64,000 nt of DNA from Hevea brasiliensis. Lineage: Eukaryota; Streptophyta; Magnoliopsida; Malpighiales; Euphorbiaceae. The DNA lies in NCBI RefSeq assembly GCF_030052815.1, contig NC_079498.1, positions 89,428,273-89,492,272 on the forward strand, written 5' to 3'. Both the position numbers and the translations under genes were made by a program. The notes beneath the pieces were generated by a model, which saw only the letters and a list, made by a program, of their open reading frames with translations, was not told the DNA's origin and ran no database searches. Position 1 is the first letter of the stretch, and each line of letters begins with the position of its first letter. Shown here one piece after another: positions 12,282 to 25,700 of this stretch.

Positions 12282-12480
12282 TGTAGAGAGAAAATAGAGA
12301 GAATTTTATTATTTGGATGGTAGATGAATCCAGGAAAAAATGATAACTATAGGGTTAAAAAAACCCTATTTATAGCATACGAATTACACCTCAGGAGACA
12401 TAATATTAAATGGCCTATTAAATAAATTTACGAAAAAGATAAATGGATTCATTGAAAATACAAATGGACATCCATCCATC
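12282..12480 (-). repeat. Copia F 5' LTR, outer end lost
   Basis: Matches the LTR at 7031-7247 from tgtagagag to aatggacatccatcc. The outermost ~25 bp are replaced by an AT dinucleotide run (12481-12502). Confidence 0.8.
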
Positions 12481-12502
12481 ATATATATATATATATATAT
12501 AT

Positions 12503-13108
12503 TTCGATTGAAAATGATGTATTATATGAATTTTAGTTTATAATATTACATTATTAATAATGTTATGTTCTATTAAATAAAACATTTTAAAACTTTAGAG
12601 TCAACAGTATATGAAGAGAAAGAAATTAAAAGAATATATAAAAATAGATGACTATGTCAGATATAATATTTTTAGCCGGTTGTAACTTTAAATTTGTTGG
12701 TGATTATATCAATATTTTGTCTTTATAATATAATACTAAACTCTAATTTTTTTTTTTTTTTTGGTAATAACCAATATGAAAATAAGATTAAAACTCTATT
12801 AAGTGTATATACATATATATGTTCACTTTGAAAATCACTAAGAGTAATATTGTTATATAATCCCTAACTAAAACTATAGTAAAAATGAAAATAAATAGCT
12901 ATTAGTAATTTTAACTATATAAAAACATTAGTATTTTTTTTTTAAAAAAAATACTATAATTCATTAAATATGATAATTTATATTTTTTTTATTTATGTTG
13001 ATTGATTTATATTTTTATGTTTTCCTTTAATTTTTATTGTATTCCATGAAAATAAATGATTGATTTTAATGCTGAAAAATAAAAAAATAGCTAAGAATTT
13101 TTGTTCTC

Positions 13109-13174
<66 letters not shown>

Positions 13175-14636
13175 GTACCTGAAATGTATGCCCAATAATA
13201 ATGATAAGTATAAATTTTACATTAATTATAGTACAAAAATTATTCCGAAAAATTAAAGATAAAATTTTAAAACTAAATAATCGATAAAAAAAAAAATGAG
13301 ATTGCCCACAATTATTTCTACATTAGTTTATCTATAATTATTAAACATGCTTTTTAATTTTATAAGGGCAAAATCATATAAAGTTTACGTTTAATATATA
13401 GCAACTTCGTATAAAAGAAGATTGTTTTTAATAATTAGAGTCATTTACCATGAATTATTATCAGTTATTTGCGCTAAAAAATTATCGTTTAAATTTTACT
13501 AGATAATTCTCTTATTAGAAACTATTATTTAAAATTTTTATAATTATAAATTTTACCATATAATAATTTAAAATCTAAATGGTAGGCTTTAGTTTATTTT
13601 GATAATGATTATAAAATGTCGAATAATCGAATTGGTTGGTACAACTTTTTTAAAAAATCATTTTAATTTTATTAGAATTCTATTTTATTATATACTTTTA
13701 TTTATCTTATAATACTCTTAAACTTGGGTGATCTCCATATTAACATTCATGAACATAAAAAAAAAAAAAAATTATACCTCACGTGAATTTTTGAGTTCAA
13801 TAGAATTAGTGTTTAAACTATATTATTGTTAATATTTGTTTAGAATAAATTTTCGTAAATTTCTTTTGTTTAAATAGAATTTTATTTAAACTATAATTTA
13901 ATAATGTGTTTTTATTATATAATTTTTTTTTATAATTATATAAAATTAATTATATATTTTTTAGCCAGTTCATAAATTCATTTCCTCATCATGCATGCTT
14001 TATATATTATTGTTACTATAGATAGATATAAAAATATTAAAAAAATAACTTTATCAGAAAATAAAAATTTTGCAGAAAATACTTCTTTTGTGATCTATGT
14101 TTTCTTTACAGTTTCATTAAGAATGTATTTTTTTTAGTATTTAATTAATATTATTTAATATTTTATATTTAATATAAATTTAGAAGAGTATTATAATTGG
14201 TTTACCATATTTAATGGGCAAGAAAATTTTAAGACTTATAAAATATCTTGAATAGATATATAATTTTACTAGCATTCTATTTTTAATATTTAATTTATTT
14301 TAATTATATTAATTAATATTTATTACAAATAACATAAATTTATTAAGTTTCTTCTATTATTAATAAGACAATGGATTACCTTAGATGACATCTATTGAAC
14401 CATCGAGGAGTCATACTAGAAACCACTTTAATTTGTTTCCTTAAAAAAAGGATTCCCACAAGAACATCTTGCAGAACTTTTCCATGACTTCTCCATTTAA
14501 ATGAGTTCGAAAAGAACATATATCAGCTTACATAACTGACTTTTTTTAAGATTCATCTCCCACAATACCATTAGTTTATCATCATTTGGCAAGGCTTGCA
14601 ATAAGTTTAAATATGGTCGACACAGTTGATGGCATA
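12503..14636. other. AT-rich intergenic DNA
   Basis: No gene supported. Long A/T-rich stretches, no frame with domain content, one ATA microsatellite listed separately. Confidence 0.6.
13112..13172. repeat. (ATA)n microsatellite
   Basis: An ATA/TAA trinucleotide run of about 60 bp without interruption. Confidence 0.95.
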
Positions 14637-14644
14637 CTCTTGTC

Positions 14645-15170
14645 TAAAGGTGAGCAGATTTCGGTTCAAATTGAAAAATCGAACCGAATCGAATCAATTC
14701 GGTTCAATTGATTCAGTTTTAAAATTCAACCGGTATGGTTCGGTTTTATATTATAAAAATTTCGGTTATTTCAGTTCAATTCGGTTTGGTTTTGAAGAGA
14801 AAAAAATAGGTTCAACCGAACCGAAATGAATAGTAATTTTATATATTCAAATCGAACCAAATCGATTTTTGAATTTATTTATCTTTATGGGGAATTTATG
14901 AATTATATTTAATTATATATATATATATAAATTGTTTAATTTCATTGATTAATGGTTATTAAGTTCAAATCAAAATCAAAATTAGACCAAATAACTTGAA
15001 AATCAAGTCTAAATTCAAAAATCAATCAAAAATAAAACCGATAGTTTGAACCGAATCAAACCGAAATAGACTAGTTCGGTTCAATTCAATTTTTCATCCA
15101 TTTCGGTTCAGTTCGATTTCTAAAATATATAATTCGATTCGGTTCAATTTGAATCGAATGCTCACCCCTA
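14645..15170. mobile_element. hAT-type MITE with 8-bp target duplication
   Basis: A 526-bp non-coding element. Its ends are taaaggtgagca and tgctcacccct(a), a 12-bp inverted repeat with two mismatches. It is flanked by a perfect 8-bp direct repeat ctcttgtc (14637-14644 and 15171-15178), the size made by hAT transposases. The interior holds many copies of the motif tcggttcaattcggtt in both orientations, so most of the element could fold into a long hairpin. The short frame at 14626-14829 is a by-product of these repeats. Confidence 0.9.
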
Positions 15171-15178
15171 CTCTTGTC

Positions 15179-15871
15179 ACTCAGTTACATTTGTGCCTCA
15201 TCTTGGTTGCTTGTTGATATTGTGCTTCAATGGTGTAGTTGCTAGTTCTAAACACCCACCAGAATGAAGTTCTCATTATCTTGATCACCTGCATTCAAAT
15301 TTATTAAGAAAACTGCAATTATCACTTTTATTAGCTATTAAATTACATACTGATTTTGAAGCATTATATGTAACATCTTATTAGTTAATGAGCAGAGTGA
15401 TTCTTCATTCCAAGACCGAAAGAGGGGAATAAAAATGAATCGAATTTCCACATCAAAAGGAGGAGAAAATTAAGGTACTAATAAAAGGGACCATTTCACT
15501 TGATAACGCATTTTTGGGCTTCAAATAAGAGGTTCAAGGAACAGATCTGTGAGGCCAAGTGAGCTAAAATAGATAGTATTATTTAATCGGACCTATTGTC
15601 ACAATTGCAGCTAAAAATATTTTGGATGTTTCAGCAAGATCAAGCCACTGAATTTCTCCATCAATTATTATTCTTAATTATGATATGGCTAGTAATTAAT
15701 CAGCGTAAATCTTGCAAACTCAAAAGACGAAATTTTTATTTGGTGAAACTGATATATATATAATTATATCATTGATTATAGTGTGATCCATATGGAACTC
15801 ACCACAATCAATATTCACAATAAAATCATTGTATATATATCAATTTCATTGTATATTTTTTCTGAAAGACC
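15179..15871. other. Non-coding stretch before the xylanase pseudogene
   Basis: Holds the second copy of a dispersed repeat (15281-15364). I could not find the N-terminal carbohydrate-binding exons that a plant GH10 gene would have here. Confidence 0.5.
15281..15364 (+). repeat. Dispersed direct repeat, copy 2
   Basis: Matches 2482-2566 in the same orientation along its length, with scattered substitutions. Confidence 0.6.
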
Positions 15872-16632
15872 AAAGCAAGAATGCAGGCAGTGGATAGTCA
15901 AGGAAAACCTTATCTAATGTTAACATCTTAATAGAACTAAAGAGACCAAGTTTCCCATTTGGCTGTACTTATAAACAAAAACATCCTCAACAACCAAGCC
16001 TATCAGAAATGGTTCACCTCCAGGTTCACAGTGACAGCATTTGAGGATGAAATGAAATGTTATAGCACAGAATTCTCCCATTGCAAAATGGACTACTCAG
16101 CCCCTGACGCATGCTTCAGTTTGCCAAGAAGAACCATATACGAGTCCGAGGGCACAATGTGTTATGGGAAGATCCCAAGTTTCAGCAAGGGTGGATCAAT
16201 TCACTCTCTTCAAATAATCTTTCCAAGGTCTCCATGGATAGGATCAACTCCATAATTTCAAGGTACAGAGGGCAAGTCATTGGCTGGGTGCACTTCAATG
16301 TCTTTCAGAGCAAATTAGGGCAAAATGCATCTGCAGTTTTCTATAACTTGCCTCAGAAGATTGATAGAACTTCGGCATTGTTCTTGAACGACTATAATAC
16401 CATTGAAGACTGTATAGATGCTGATTCTACACTAGCTAAGTACCCGCGAAAGCTGAGAGCTATTAAGGCATTTCCTGGTATTGGAAATTTGAAATTGGGT
16501 ATTGAACTTGAATCCCATTTCAGTAGTGCTGCTCCAAATCTTGCTTATATGAGGGCTTCCATTGATACACTTGCGGCTACCAAGTTGCCCATTTGGCTCG
16601 GAGAAGTACATGTTCAAAGCGGCCCCTATCAG
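15872..16632 (+). pseudogene. GH10 endo-1,4-beta-xylanase pseudogene
   Basis: This encodes part of a glycoside hydrolase family 10 domain, which cuts xylan in plant cell walls. Reading across frames: KARMQAVDSQGKP, a frameshift, SNVNILIELKRPSFPFGC, a frameshift near 15965, INKNILNNQAYQKWFTSRFT, DEMKCYSTEFSHCKMDYSAP, a one-base loss near 16108, then MLQFAKKNHIRVRGHNVLWE, SRYRGQVIGW and SKLGQNASAVFYN to GPYQ. The usual DVVNEN motif with the general acid/base glutamate is deleted: IGW runs straight into VHFNVFQSK. The nucleophile region survives as WLGEVH, where functional enzymes have W(I/L)TE(L/V)D. The reading stops at a plausible exon border (GPYQ, then gtgata). The last exon and the N-terminal binding modules are missing. 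Confidence 0.9.
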
Positions 16633-18391
16633 GTGATAAGATTTTAATTTTAATGATATAATTAATATTATTAGATTTTCGAAAGTGACAATTAAATTAT
16701 CTAAAGATATTAATATTTAAATTTAAAAAAAAAAATTGATCCAATCAAAATATAAAAAAAAAATGAAAAAAATAAAAAATTTCTAGAGAAAAATATTTGA
16801 AATTCATAAGAATTGTCAAATAGGAGTGAGAATAGTGGCCTTCTTCTTTACTATTTTATATTTATATTTATATGGATGTAGATTATTATTATTATTATTA
16901 TTATTATTGAAGAATAATAAATATTTCTAAAGTCAACAATTCTTTCATTAAAAATTTTAAATAACAATTTAATTTTAGAATTTTATCAAAATTATATTTT
17001 TATAAAGCAATTTTATTTTTTTAAATAATAATTATTAAATTAATTAATAAGGGCTAATATGACAATAAAAGAATAAAAAATGAATAATCATATAAAACAA
17101 TTTTAATTACTATAACCAGCATAAAAATATTTTTCAAAAATACTTTATTTATAACAAATAAAGATAAGTTTATCAAAGTGACTAAATATTAATATTTCAT
17201 TTCAATTTTGATAAATTTAGGTGAATTAGATAAAATTAATACTAATTTTACAATATTAAAAAAAATATATCTCAATTAAAAAAATGCAAGATTTATGATA
17301 ACAGATAATATATAAAAATTTGCTTTTCTTTTTTAAGTATTAATTCTTATACAGTTTATAACTGCGCCTTAAGAGGATATATGCCTTGATTTATAAAAAT
17401 TAACTTTATAAGCATTAAGTGCTTATAAATTAATATAAGTTTATAAATATTTAAAATTTTAAATAATTATATGTTTAATTTTTAAAGTGCTTATAAATAA
17501 TTAATATATTTGATAAAATAGATTATAAACATATTTATGATTTAAATTATTAAAAAAAATTAAATGAGATATATAGTGAAATTTTAAAAATTAAATGAAG
17601 ATAACATAATAAAAATATTAGGTCAAATTAACTTATAAATATAAGGCTTATAATACCAAAATGAAAAGTTAACCCCTCAACTTATTTATTTATTTTCACT
17701 TATAAGTAAAAAAGTTAATAAAAAAAAATCCTATTTTTAGAGTTTATAATATAAACTGTTTTGACCAACTTATAAATTAAGAAAATATCATATCTATTAT
17801 TAGTAACATAAAAAATTTTATGCCACAAAAATGTAATTAAACAAAATAATTTTAAAAAAAATAGAAAAAAAAATACTCAACATTGAAAACTAGATCCACA
17901 GCTTTTTCCTAACAAAATCATTTGTTAACACTAATCCATTAATAGTGCAAGCTTTTATTAAAGCAAATCTAACAACTATATACATTTAAAAAATAAAAAA
18001 TAAATTTTTTCCCTGTTGCAATCCTATAATAAGTTAATAATTAATATAAATGATATCTTAATTTAACAAATAATAAAACTATAATTTAAAAGAGAAAATC
18101 ATTAATTCTCTTAAATCTCTAACTAATTTCAACTTGAATGATTTAATTAATCATTATCATCTTAAAAAAGATACTTATTAAATATCCACTGATACCATAG
18201 ATAATTATTAGTTCTATGTTATATATATAAAAATCTTGATTGGAGAAATACTATACAGTTTAAATTATATAAAAATTTTATTTATCATAAAAAATCAAAA
18301 CATATATCATAGATGTTATATGGTTAATGACATATATATATAACTTTTTAGAGGGTCTATATATATTGCAGCACAAATTCAAGTGGCAGGC
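16633..18391. other. AT-rich intergenic DNA downstream of the FAD gene
   Basis: No gene supported. An ATT microsatellite lies at 16882-16908. On the minus strand AATAAA occurs at 18277-18282, about 110 nt past the FAD gene's stop codon, and is a possible polyadenylation signal. Confidence 0.5.
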
Positions 18392-21300
18392 TTACTGTAG
18401 GAAAAAATTAAATAATGGAAATTGGTCAGTGATCTCATTGAATCTTCTGTTAAGGGTCCGGAGAGCTTGGACATGAGGCTCGTCTTCTTCTACTGGTATT
18501 ATTTTAGCAAAGCTTCCCTCTTCAAGAAAGTCTACCACCTGGTTTGCTGCCTCCAGTCCAGTAACATAAGACTTCTCCTGTTAAGTAAACATGTATCAGG
18601 GTTTGAACTCCTGACCTTACGAGGCAAAAATTCAACCACTAGGCTTCCAATCCAATGGCATGTTGTCATTCTTTTGATTTTGTTGTACAAATTTAATAAA
18701 TAAAGAGAAGTGAATGCTACCTGTGACCATGATCCGTGCCGGGTTATAATCCAATCTCCAGCCATGAACAAGTTTGGGAAAGATGTCGAACCACGCATCA
18801 TGTGCCGATATGAACCTTTGAGTTTGAGAGACGAATTACATTAACAAAACAGTAGTAGGCTCAATGCTGGAGGGAGTAGACTTGAACATAAATGATGATG
18901 AAGAAATGAATCAAGTTTATTCCATATGAAATGCAGAAAGAGCACTTGATTTTACAATCAGCTGAACTGCAGTGCTAAATCTCTGAAAGAATGCATTATA
19001 AAGCTATTATAACAAGCATGCTGTCTAGAGAATTTTTGTATTCAATTCTTAGCCAAACAAAGCTATTATAACATTAATAATACCTGGAAAGAAGTGCGTC
19101 AAGGATTTTGGAAATCTTGCAATCTCCTTTTCAATCACTTTAGCCTTCTCGAAGTCCTTGATGATATTGGAGAGAAGGGATATCACTTTTGTAACAACAA
19201 GTTCATCCTGGAGTGGTAACAATTCATTTGCATGATACTGCACACAAAAGTTGATTCAGAAGAATCAGGGTTAAATATAACCTCAGAATAGTAGTGGCAA
19301 GTTTATTTACTTGTAACGGGAAATAAAAATGTGAAAGGAAAAGAAAGAGCACTCACGAAATCGACCCGAATTGTTGTCACTTCACTGTCTTTATGCTCAT
19401 CATGAAGCGCATTCAGGTCAAAAAATGTCCACCCAAGTGAATCATCAAATGTAGAGCAAACATTGCTAGCATGAGGAATGTTGACCTGGTTATATATGAA
19501 GTTTATGACAAAATCAGCAAAAAAAACACAAGGAAATATCCAAAACAACCTGCAGAATCTGTTGCTATCATCTGTTCTTATATGGTAACCTGCAGGAAAA
19601 ATGACAGCCTAAAGTTGCAAAAAATTATTTTTTTTGTCTTAAACAATATTCCCCGTAGCTGTAGCCCACTCTGACTAGTAAGGGACAAGGCTTCATAAGT
19701 TGAGTCGAGTCAAGTCAAACAATTCTTGATTTACATAGATATTCCTTTGAATAAATATCTTCGGGCAAAAATCTATCAAAATCAATTAGCAATCAATTTT
19801 CTACAAACACACACTTCTAAATAAAGGCTAACTTTACATTCAAACTCTTAAAAGAATCTCAAAACTAGCCCCCAAATAAAATTAGGTTAGACTATTTGGT
19901 CCAGCTATCACTCTATCTAGTCTCTTCATTATATTAAAGTACCACATGCTGTAGCATAAATGTTCTTTAGGCTCAAAAATTATGAGAGATACGTAGAAGA
20001 TGTTGAGTACTACTTTTTCTTCTCATAGAAATTAGAGTCTATAAGATGTTAAGTAATCATTCAAAGAACAACACTTGAGCTGATGTTTACTTAGAGACAT
20101 CAATCTTCGTGCAAAGAGAAGCCAAAGCAGGATGTGCCTCCGAGGATATTGAACAGTGTTGGGTAGACATAATGAAACTCTCTCTGAACTCCCAATCAAT
20201 AAATCACTTGATCCATGTGAAGTAGGATGAGGGACACAGTCATTATAACCGATTATGCTGCCAAGAGTAAGTGATGACCTAAAATGTTAATTTCAGCTAC
20301 CTAGGAAGAACATTAGCCCAACTTCCAATGCAACTGATGCTTAAGGCAATAAATACTCAAATGATATTGAAGTCAGAGTGAACAAATCAATTTACTCATG
20401 AGCTTCTTGGAATCAACTTAAAAATAATTGAATTGAATTCAATTTTAATCCACTTGAGTTTGAATGTTATAATACTCAAGTGGTTTGCAAGCTTAAAAGT
20501 ATAATTTTTAAATAATAATTTAGCATGTTAATTATTTTTGCTAATTAAAATAAAAACACTAATTTGAGCCTGACGCAACTTTATCCAAGTTCAAATTCAA
20601 ACTTAGTCAAAAACCTTACTTGAGCTTTTAGCGGTTATAAGTTGGGTCGAGCTTGAGCATCCTAAGTATGTTACCGATTTGAGTTTGAGTAGAAATACAA
20701 GACTATATAGAATTTGACTAAATATCAAGTCTCAATTATACCCCTAATTGATGTCATATCTTTATGGAGCACCATCTTTTTAATAGTGGGACAAGATGCA
20801 GGAGGCTTACACCTCAAGGCACACTCAGAACATTAGCTCTTTTGGGGTATGTCGTGTTTGTCCCGCTCACATTTTTAGAACTCATATCAAAGCAAGATGC
20901 TTCACTTCATGGAAAAATACTTCAAGAAAAGAAATCAAAACTTGAAATTTACAAGAGTTTCCTTTGGATGGCAGGTAAATTGTGAGTTTTCTATTTCCTA
21001 TCTTTGAACAAATGAAAAAGTTCCTGAACAAACCTTTCTGTCAAGCTGAAGTTTGCAGGTGAGTAAATCAATACCGGACAGGTTCAAAACTTTCAGAAAC
21101 TCCTCCCGTGTACATAGTGCTGCACTACATAGAAAATAACAACCGGTTAAAACAGGATAGCTTATATGGTGAAGGCTGAGAATGCTACTTTATTAAGAGA
21201 AATAGAATTACATTCTGCTTAGAGTATAAACCATATTTATTGTAGTATTCACCAATAATTCGTTATTGAACCTTTGAACAAAATTTATGTAATAGAGCCA

Positions 21301-22743
21301 TAGAGGTAAAAATTTAACTCAGTAGAGGAACAAGTATCATATCAATAACAAAAGGGGAAAAAAGTTAGCAAACTGGATTTTGCAAAAAGCAAACCTATTT
21401 TTGACAAGTTCTTGAACTTTGGAGATCCCAACGGCCAGAATTACTGCATCAGCACCATAGGTCTCATTGCTGCAAACCACTCCTGAAATGCAACTTGTTT
21501 CTTTGTTAAAGATGAAATCCTTCATTTTTCCACCGTCCAGAAATCGACAGCCTTTAGTCCTCAGTGAGTCCATCCATGGGTTGAAAATTTTGCCTCTAAC
21601 TGTTCCACGACACCATACCATATCAAAATCTTTCTGCAATAATAAATAAGAAATATTTAAACCATATTATTAAGTAAACTCAAAACCTGTAGAAACAACA
21701 GCCAGCAATGATGAAATATATGATGTCCAGACTTTAGGCATCCTAATTAATACCTAAAGCTAGGCGTCCATAGTGCAAAAGGCTGCACAATAAGCGTGAG
21801 GCGAAGGTCGTCTAACAAATACTCAAAACTAGAAATGGATAAGCTTAAGTTCATTAGCTAAATCACACTCAATAGAATGGCCTAAAAAGCAAGTACGATT
21901 GGCCTTTTGGTTCCCCAGCATTCTTGCCTCCATTCCTGGTGTATGACCAGGGTCTTTCACATCAATATATAAAAAACAGTTATGCATTATATTAATTCTA
22001 TGTTATGGAAACTAGAAAGCTTGGAAGGACAAGATTTTTTTGTTTCTTCGCGGTCCCCCTTAGAAAGAACAAAACACCAAATGACATCATTGTTAAATAT
22101 AAGTTTCTAGACAATAAACTGTTCTCATGATTGTTGCCATTGAGGAACCCTCAATGCACAATGGGAAATACATCCACATTGCCATTCAAAAATAGTCTTT
22201 ACAATTCATTTCATTTGAATAATGTACAACAGGAAATTTTGGAGATTTAAAAACTAACTTATCTTTACTCATTATAATGTAATAAAGGAGTGTACAACTT
22301 TACAATCTTATGTACTGTAGGACTTCAAAAATGTTAATTTATTAAAATTTCTAACTTAGTTTTAGAATTAAAGTCCCCAGCCTTTTTTTTTTTTTTTTCC
22401 TTTTCAAATGAAAAGGAAACCATGTCATTGTACCTGGTGAGCAAGGGAGATGAAGTATAGCATTCCAATTGTTGCAGCTGCACTACATTGCTCTGGTGGG
22501 GCAAACAAACCGACTTGGAGCAATGGACCAAAAACATTCCGATAAATTCTCTCCGAGCAGCCAAACTGTTTGAAAAGTTCCCTCGCAGTAACTATCAGTA
22601 AACCTCCAAATAAGACACTTGAAACACATCTGTCAATTAAAGTAAGTAGTAATTTTCTAATGCTGGAAATCCACAGTTGCAGCTGAGATCCTTACTTGCA
22701 TCATATTTTCTCCAAGCCATGTCAGTGTTGTCAAAGTCAATTA
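18392..22743 (-). CDS. FAD oxidoreductase, exons 6-13 (3' block)
   Basis: Exon 6 (48 bp) reads IDFDNTDMAWRKYDA. Exon 7 reads ARELFKQFGCSERIYRNVFG and FAPPEQCSAAATIGMLYF. Exon 8 starts KDFDMVWCRGTVRGKIFNPW. Exon 9 has REEFLKVLNLSGIDLLTCKL, exon 10 SNVCSTFDDSLGWTFFDLNA, exon 11 YHANELLPLQDELVVTKVIS, exon 12 the AGDWI motif, and exon 13 the C-terminus ending FFLQ, stop. Introns 6-12 are 104, 800, 270, 1548, 119, 268 and 143 bp. No exon contains a stop or frameshift, in contrast to everything around it, so the gene is probably under selection. Confidence 0.93.
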
Positions 22744-25700
22744 CTACAAATCGAAGGTAGAGATGGATAATTAATCAGCAGAAATTACAAAAAGGATGCA
22801 AAATTAAACTTAACAAATTGATTAAATATCAGTTGTAAAATGTTAATAAATAACTTGGGGCATAGTAGTCTATTTCTGTTTCTTTGACCTTCCATGCATT
22901 ATAAGTTTGAGAACATGTAAACTAAAAATAGCAATAATCTATTGACCATCTTGGCATGTAGAAGAAGTAAATGAATATTTGACTGAAAATATTAAATTAT
23001 AAGATGCCTCAAGAGGGATAGCAGTTGCAGGCATCAAGCAAGAAAACTTGGTACAGCACTGAGTTTCAGAGCAATAACAAACACCATTGGCTAATAGTAG
23101 CTATACAATTTCTAAAAGATTATTGAATGGCAGGATGCAATTACCACATACAGTACAAATTTGAATTGAAGCTCAAAGTATTTGTGTTTTTTTCACCATC
23201 TAGAGTCCATATAGATATATGAAGAAACCTGATAATGGCTATACAAGTATGAGTTTGATATCCTTAAGTTTGTGTACACTGGCAAATTTACAGTGGGGGC
23301 AACTAGCTCCATTCTTTATAAAATTTTCAATAAATTCTTTAATAAGGAATCGCCCCCACTCAATTAGCCTAATTATCCCATTGTCCATATAAATTTTCAT
23401 GCATACTTTTTATTTTTATGAAATTTCCCACTAAATTTTAAACATGTCTCCATTTAAATTAAATAATTATAATTTTTAGTACATCAATATATATGTATGT
23501 GTATTGCCCCACTAAATTTTAAATGTCTTCATTTAAATCAAATAATTATAGTTTTCATAGTAAATCAATATATATATATAGAGGCCCCATGAGCTTGATT
23601 TTGATGATAGCAAAACTTAATGAAATATACCTTACCCCTTTGTGTATATTATTTGAAGTAATTTTGTAGGTCATGATGTGCAAAAACATTGATGGAAGGA
23701 CTGTTCTATTGAAATAGCTGATTTAAAAGGAGATTATCATCTTGTATAACACAAGATGAATCAAAGTTCATGAAGAAATATGATAGAAATTAAGTTCTTA
23801 GATCTATTATACAAGATTGAAGAGATTATGCCATTTAAGACCTAAAATCAAATTTGTTTTTAGATTAAAGTATTTAGAAAGTGTTTTTACATCATTCCTA
23901 AGGTTTTTAAATGGACAAAATAATTTTTACAACTTTCTTTAAAAAAACCCAAATTTTTAAAATTCAAGTCAGACAGCAGCTAAATTAGTTAACTAGTTCT
24001 GTTAGCTAAATTTCCTATTTCATGAAACTAGTTAACCTGTGAAAATTTTAGTTAACTATTTTTATGCTTTGACCTGACACAATTCTGTTACACGACTTTC
24101 AATAAACTAACAACTAGTTTTTTGAAATTTAAAGAGCTGTTAGACACACTCTCTAGTAAACGTTTTTAGCAATGAAAATGTTGAAATCAGAGAGAATTGA
24201 AGAATTTTTGTGCATTTCTCACCTAAAAAAAATGATTTACAATGATTCTAATTTATATACAAAGAGCAGGTCTAAATAGGAAACTAATAATAGCTAATAA
24301 ATACAATGATCCCTAATTATCTTCTAATTTATAGCTAATTTACACAATTTAAGGGATCCTAACATTCCCCCTCAAGTTGGTTCATGTATGTTGCGCATGC
24401 CCAACTGGTAAACTAGAGTATGAAACCCCTTACAACTTAATCCCTTATTGAACACATCAGCTAACTGGTCTTTCGATCCTACATAAGAGATACTTAAGGA
24501 ATCATCAACAATTTTTTCTTTTATAAAGTGTCTGTCAATCTCTATATGCTTGGTCCGATCATGCTGAACTGGATTATGAACTATACTGATGGCAGCTTTG
24601 TTATCACAGAACAAGGACAAACCACTAGCTTCCAATAGTGTTAATTCCTTCATCAACCACAATAGCTCACAAATACCTTGAGCCATTATTCTGAACTCAG
24701 CCTCTTCACTGGATCTAGCTGTCACATTATGCTTCTTGCTTCTCCAGGTGACTAGATTACTACCAACAAAAGTACAGTAACCATATGTCGATCTCCTATC
24801 ATCAAGAGATCCAGCCCAATCTGCATCTGTAAAGGCCTTAATCTAAAGATGGCTATGCTTTGAGAAAAAAAGTCCTCTCCCATGTACAGATTTTAAGTAT
24901 CGCAAGATGCGGAAAACAGCCTCCAAATGAGATTCACGAGGATCATGCATATACTAACTCACTAGACCCACTGCATATGCTATATCTGGTCTGACGTGCA
25001 AAAGGTAAATCAGTCTGCCAACCAACCTTTGATATCTCTCTATATCCACTGATTCCCCAACTCCAACTTGTAGTTTGTGATTTGCCTCAATAGGAGATTC
25101 TACTGGTTTACAACCTAGCATTCATGTTTCCTCCAACAGATCCAGTATGTACTTCCTTTGAGAAATAAAGATTCCTTTATCTGATCTGGCAACCTCTATT
25201 CCAAGAAAGTACTTTAGCGTTTTCAAATCTTTGATTTCAAAATCCTGTGCTAGTCGCTTCTTTAGTTGAGCCATTTCTTCTCTGTCATCACCAGTTACCA
25301 CAATATCATCCACATAGATAATAAGCAGTGTGATCTTACCCCTATAGTGTTTTATAAACAAGGTGTGATCAGCATTGCTTTCGCAGTATCCAAAAAAAAC
25401 CATAGTCTTACTAAACCTATCAAACCATGCCCTAGGTGATTGTTTTAGACCATACAGTGCTTTCTTCAGTCTGCAAACTTTTCCTCTGGTCTTCCCATCT
25501 TCAAACCCTGGAGGAATTTCCATATACACTTCTTCTTCCAAATCACCATGTAGAAAGGCATTTTTTATATCAAACTGCTGCAAATCCCACTTAAGATTTA
25601 CTGCACATGATAGTAAAATTCTGATGGTATTCATTTTAGCAACAGGAGCAAAGGTTTCTTGGTAATCTATCCCAAACGTTTGTGTGAAGCCTTTTGCTAC

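Larger units (their letters stand above)
7031..12480 (-). mobile_element. Copia element F, old and degenerate, both LTRs present
   Basis: A Ty1/copia retrotransposon read on the minus strand in the order gag, zinc knuckle, protease, integrase, reverse transcriptase, RNase H. It is bounded by related LTRs at 7031-7247 and 12282-12480. A purine tract (aatggggag on minus) abuts the left LTR. Next to the right LTR is a decayed primer-binding site, gttattagtatgaga on minus. Every domain carries stops or frameshifts, so it cannot move by itself. The left LTR has TG...CA ends. The right LTR's outer end is replaced by an AT run, so no target duplication can be read. Confidence 0.9.

Noticed and set aside
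20764..20985. 73-residue plus-strand frame in intron 9
   Set aside because: No domain, and it lies within an intron of the opposite-strand gene.
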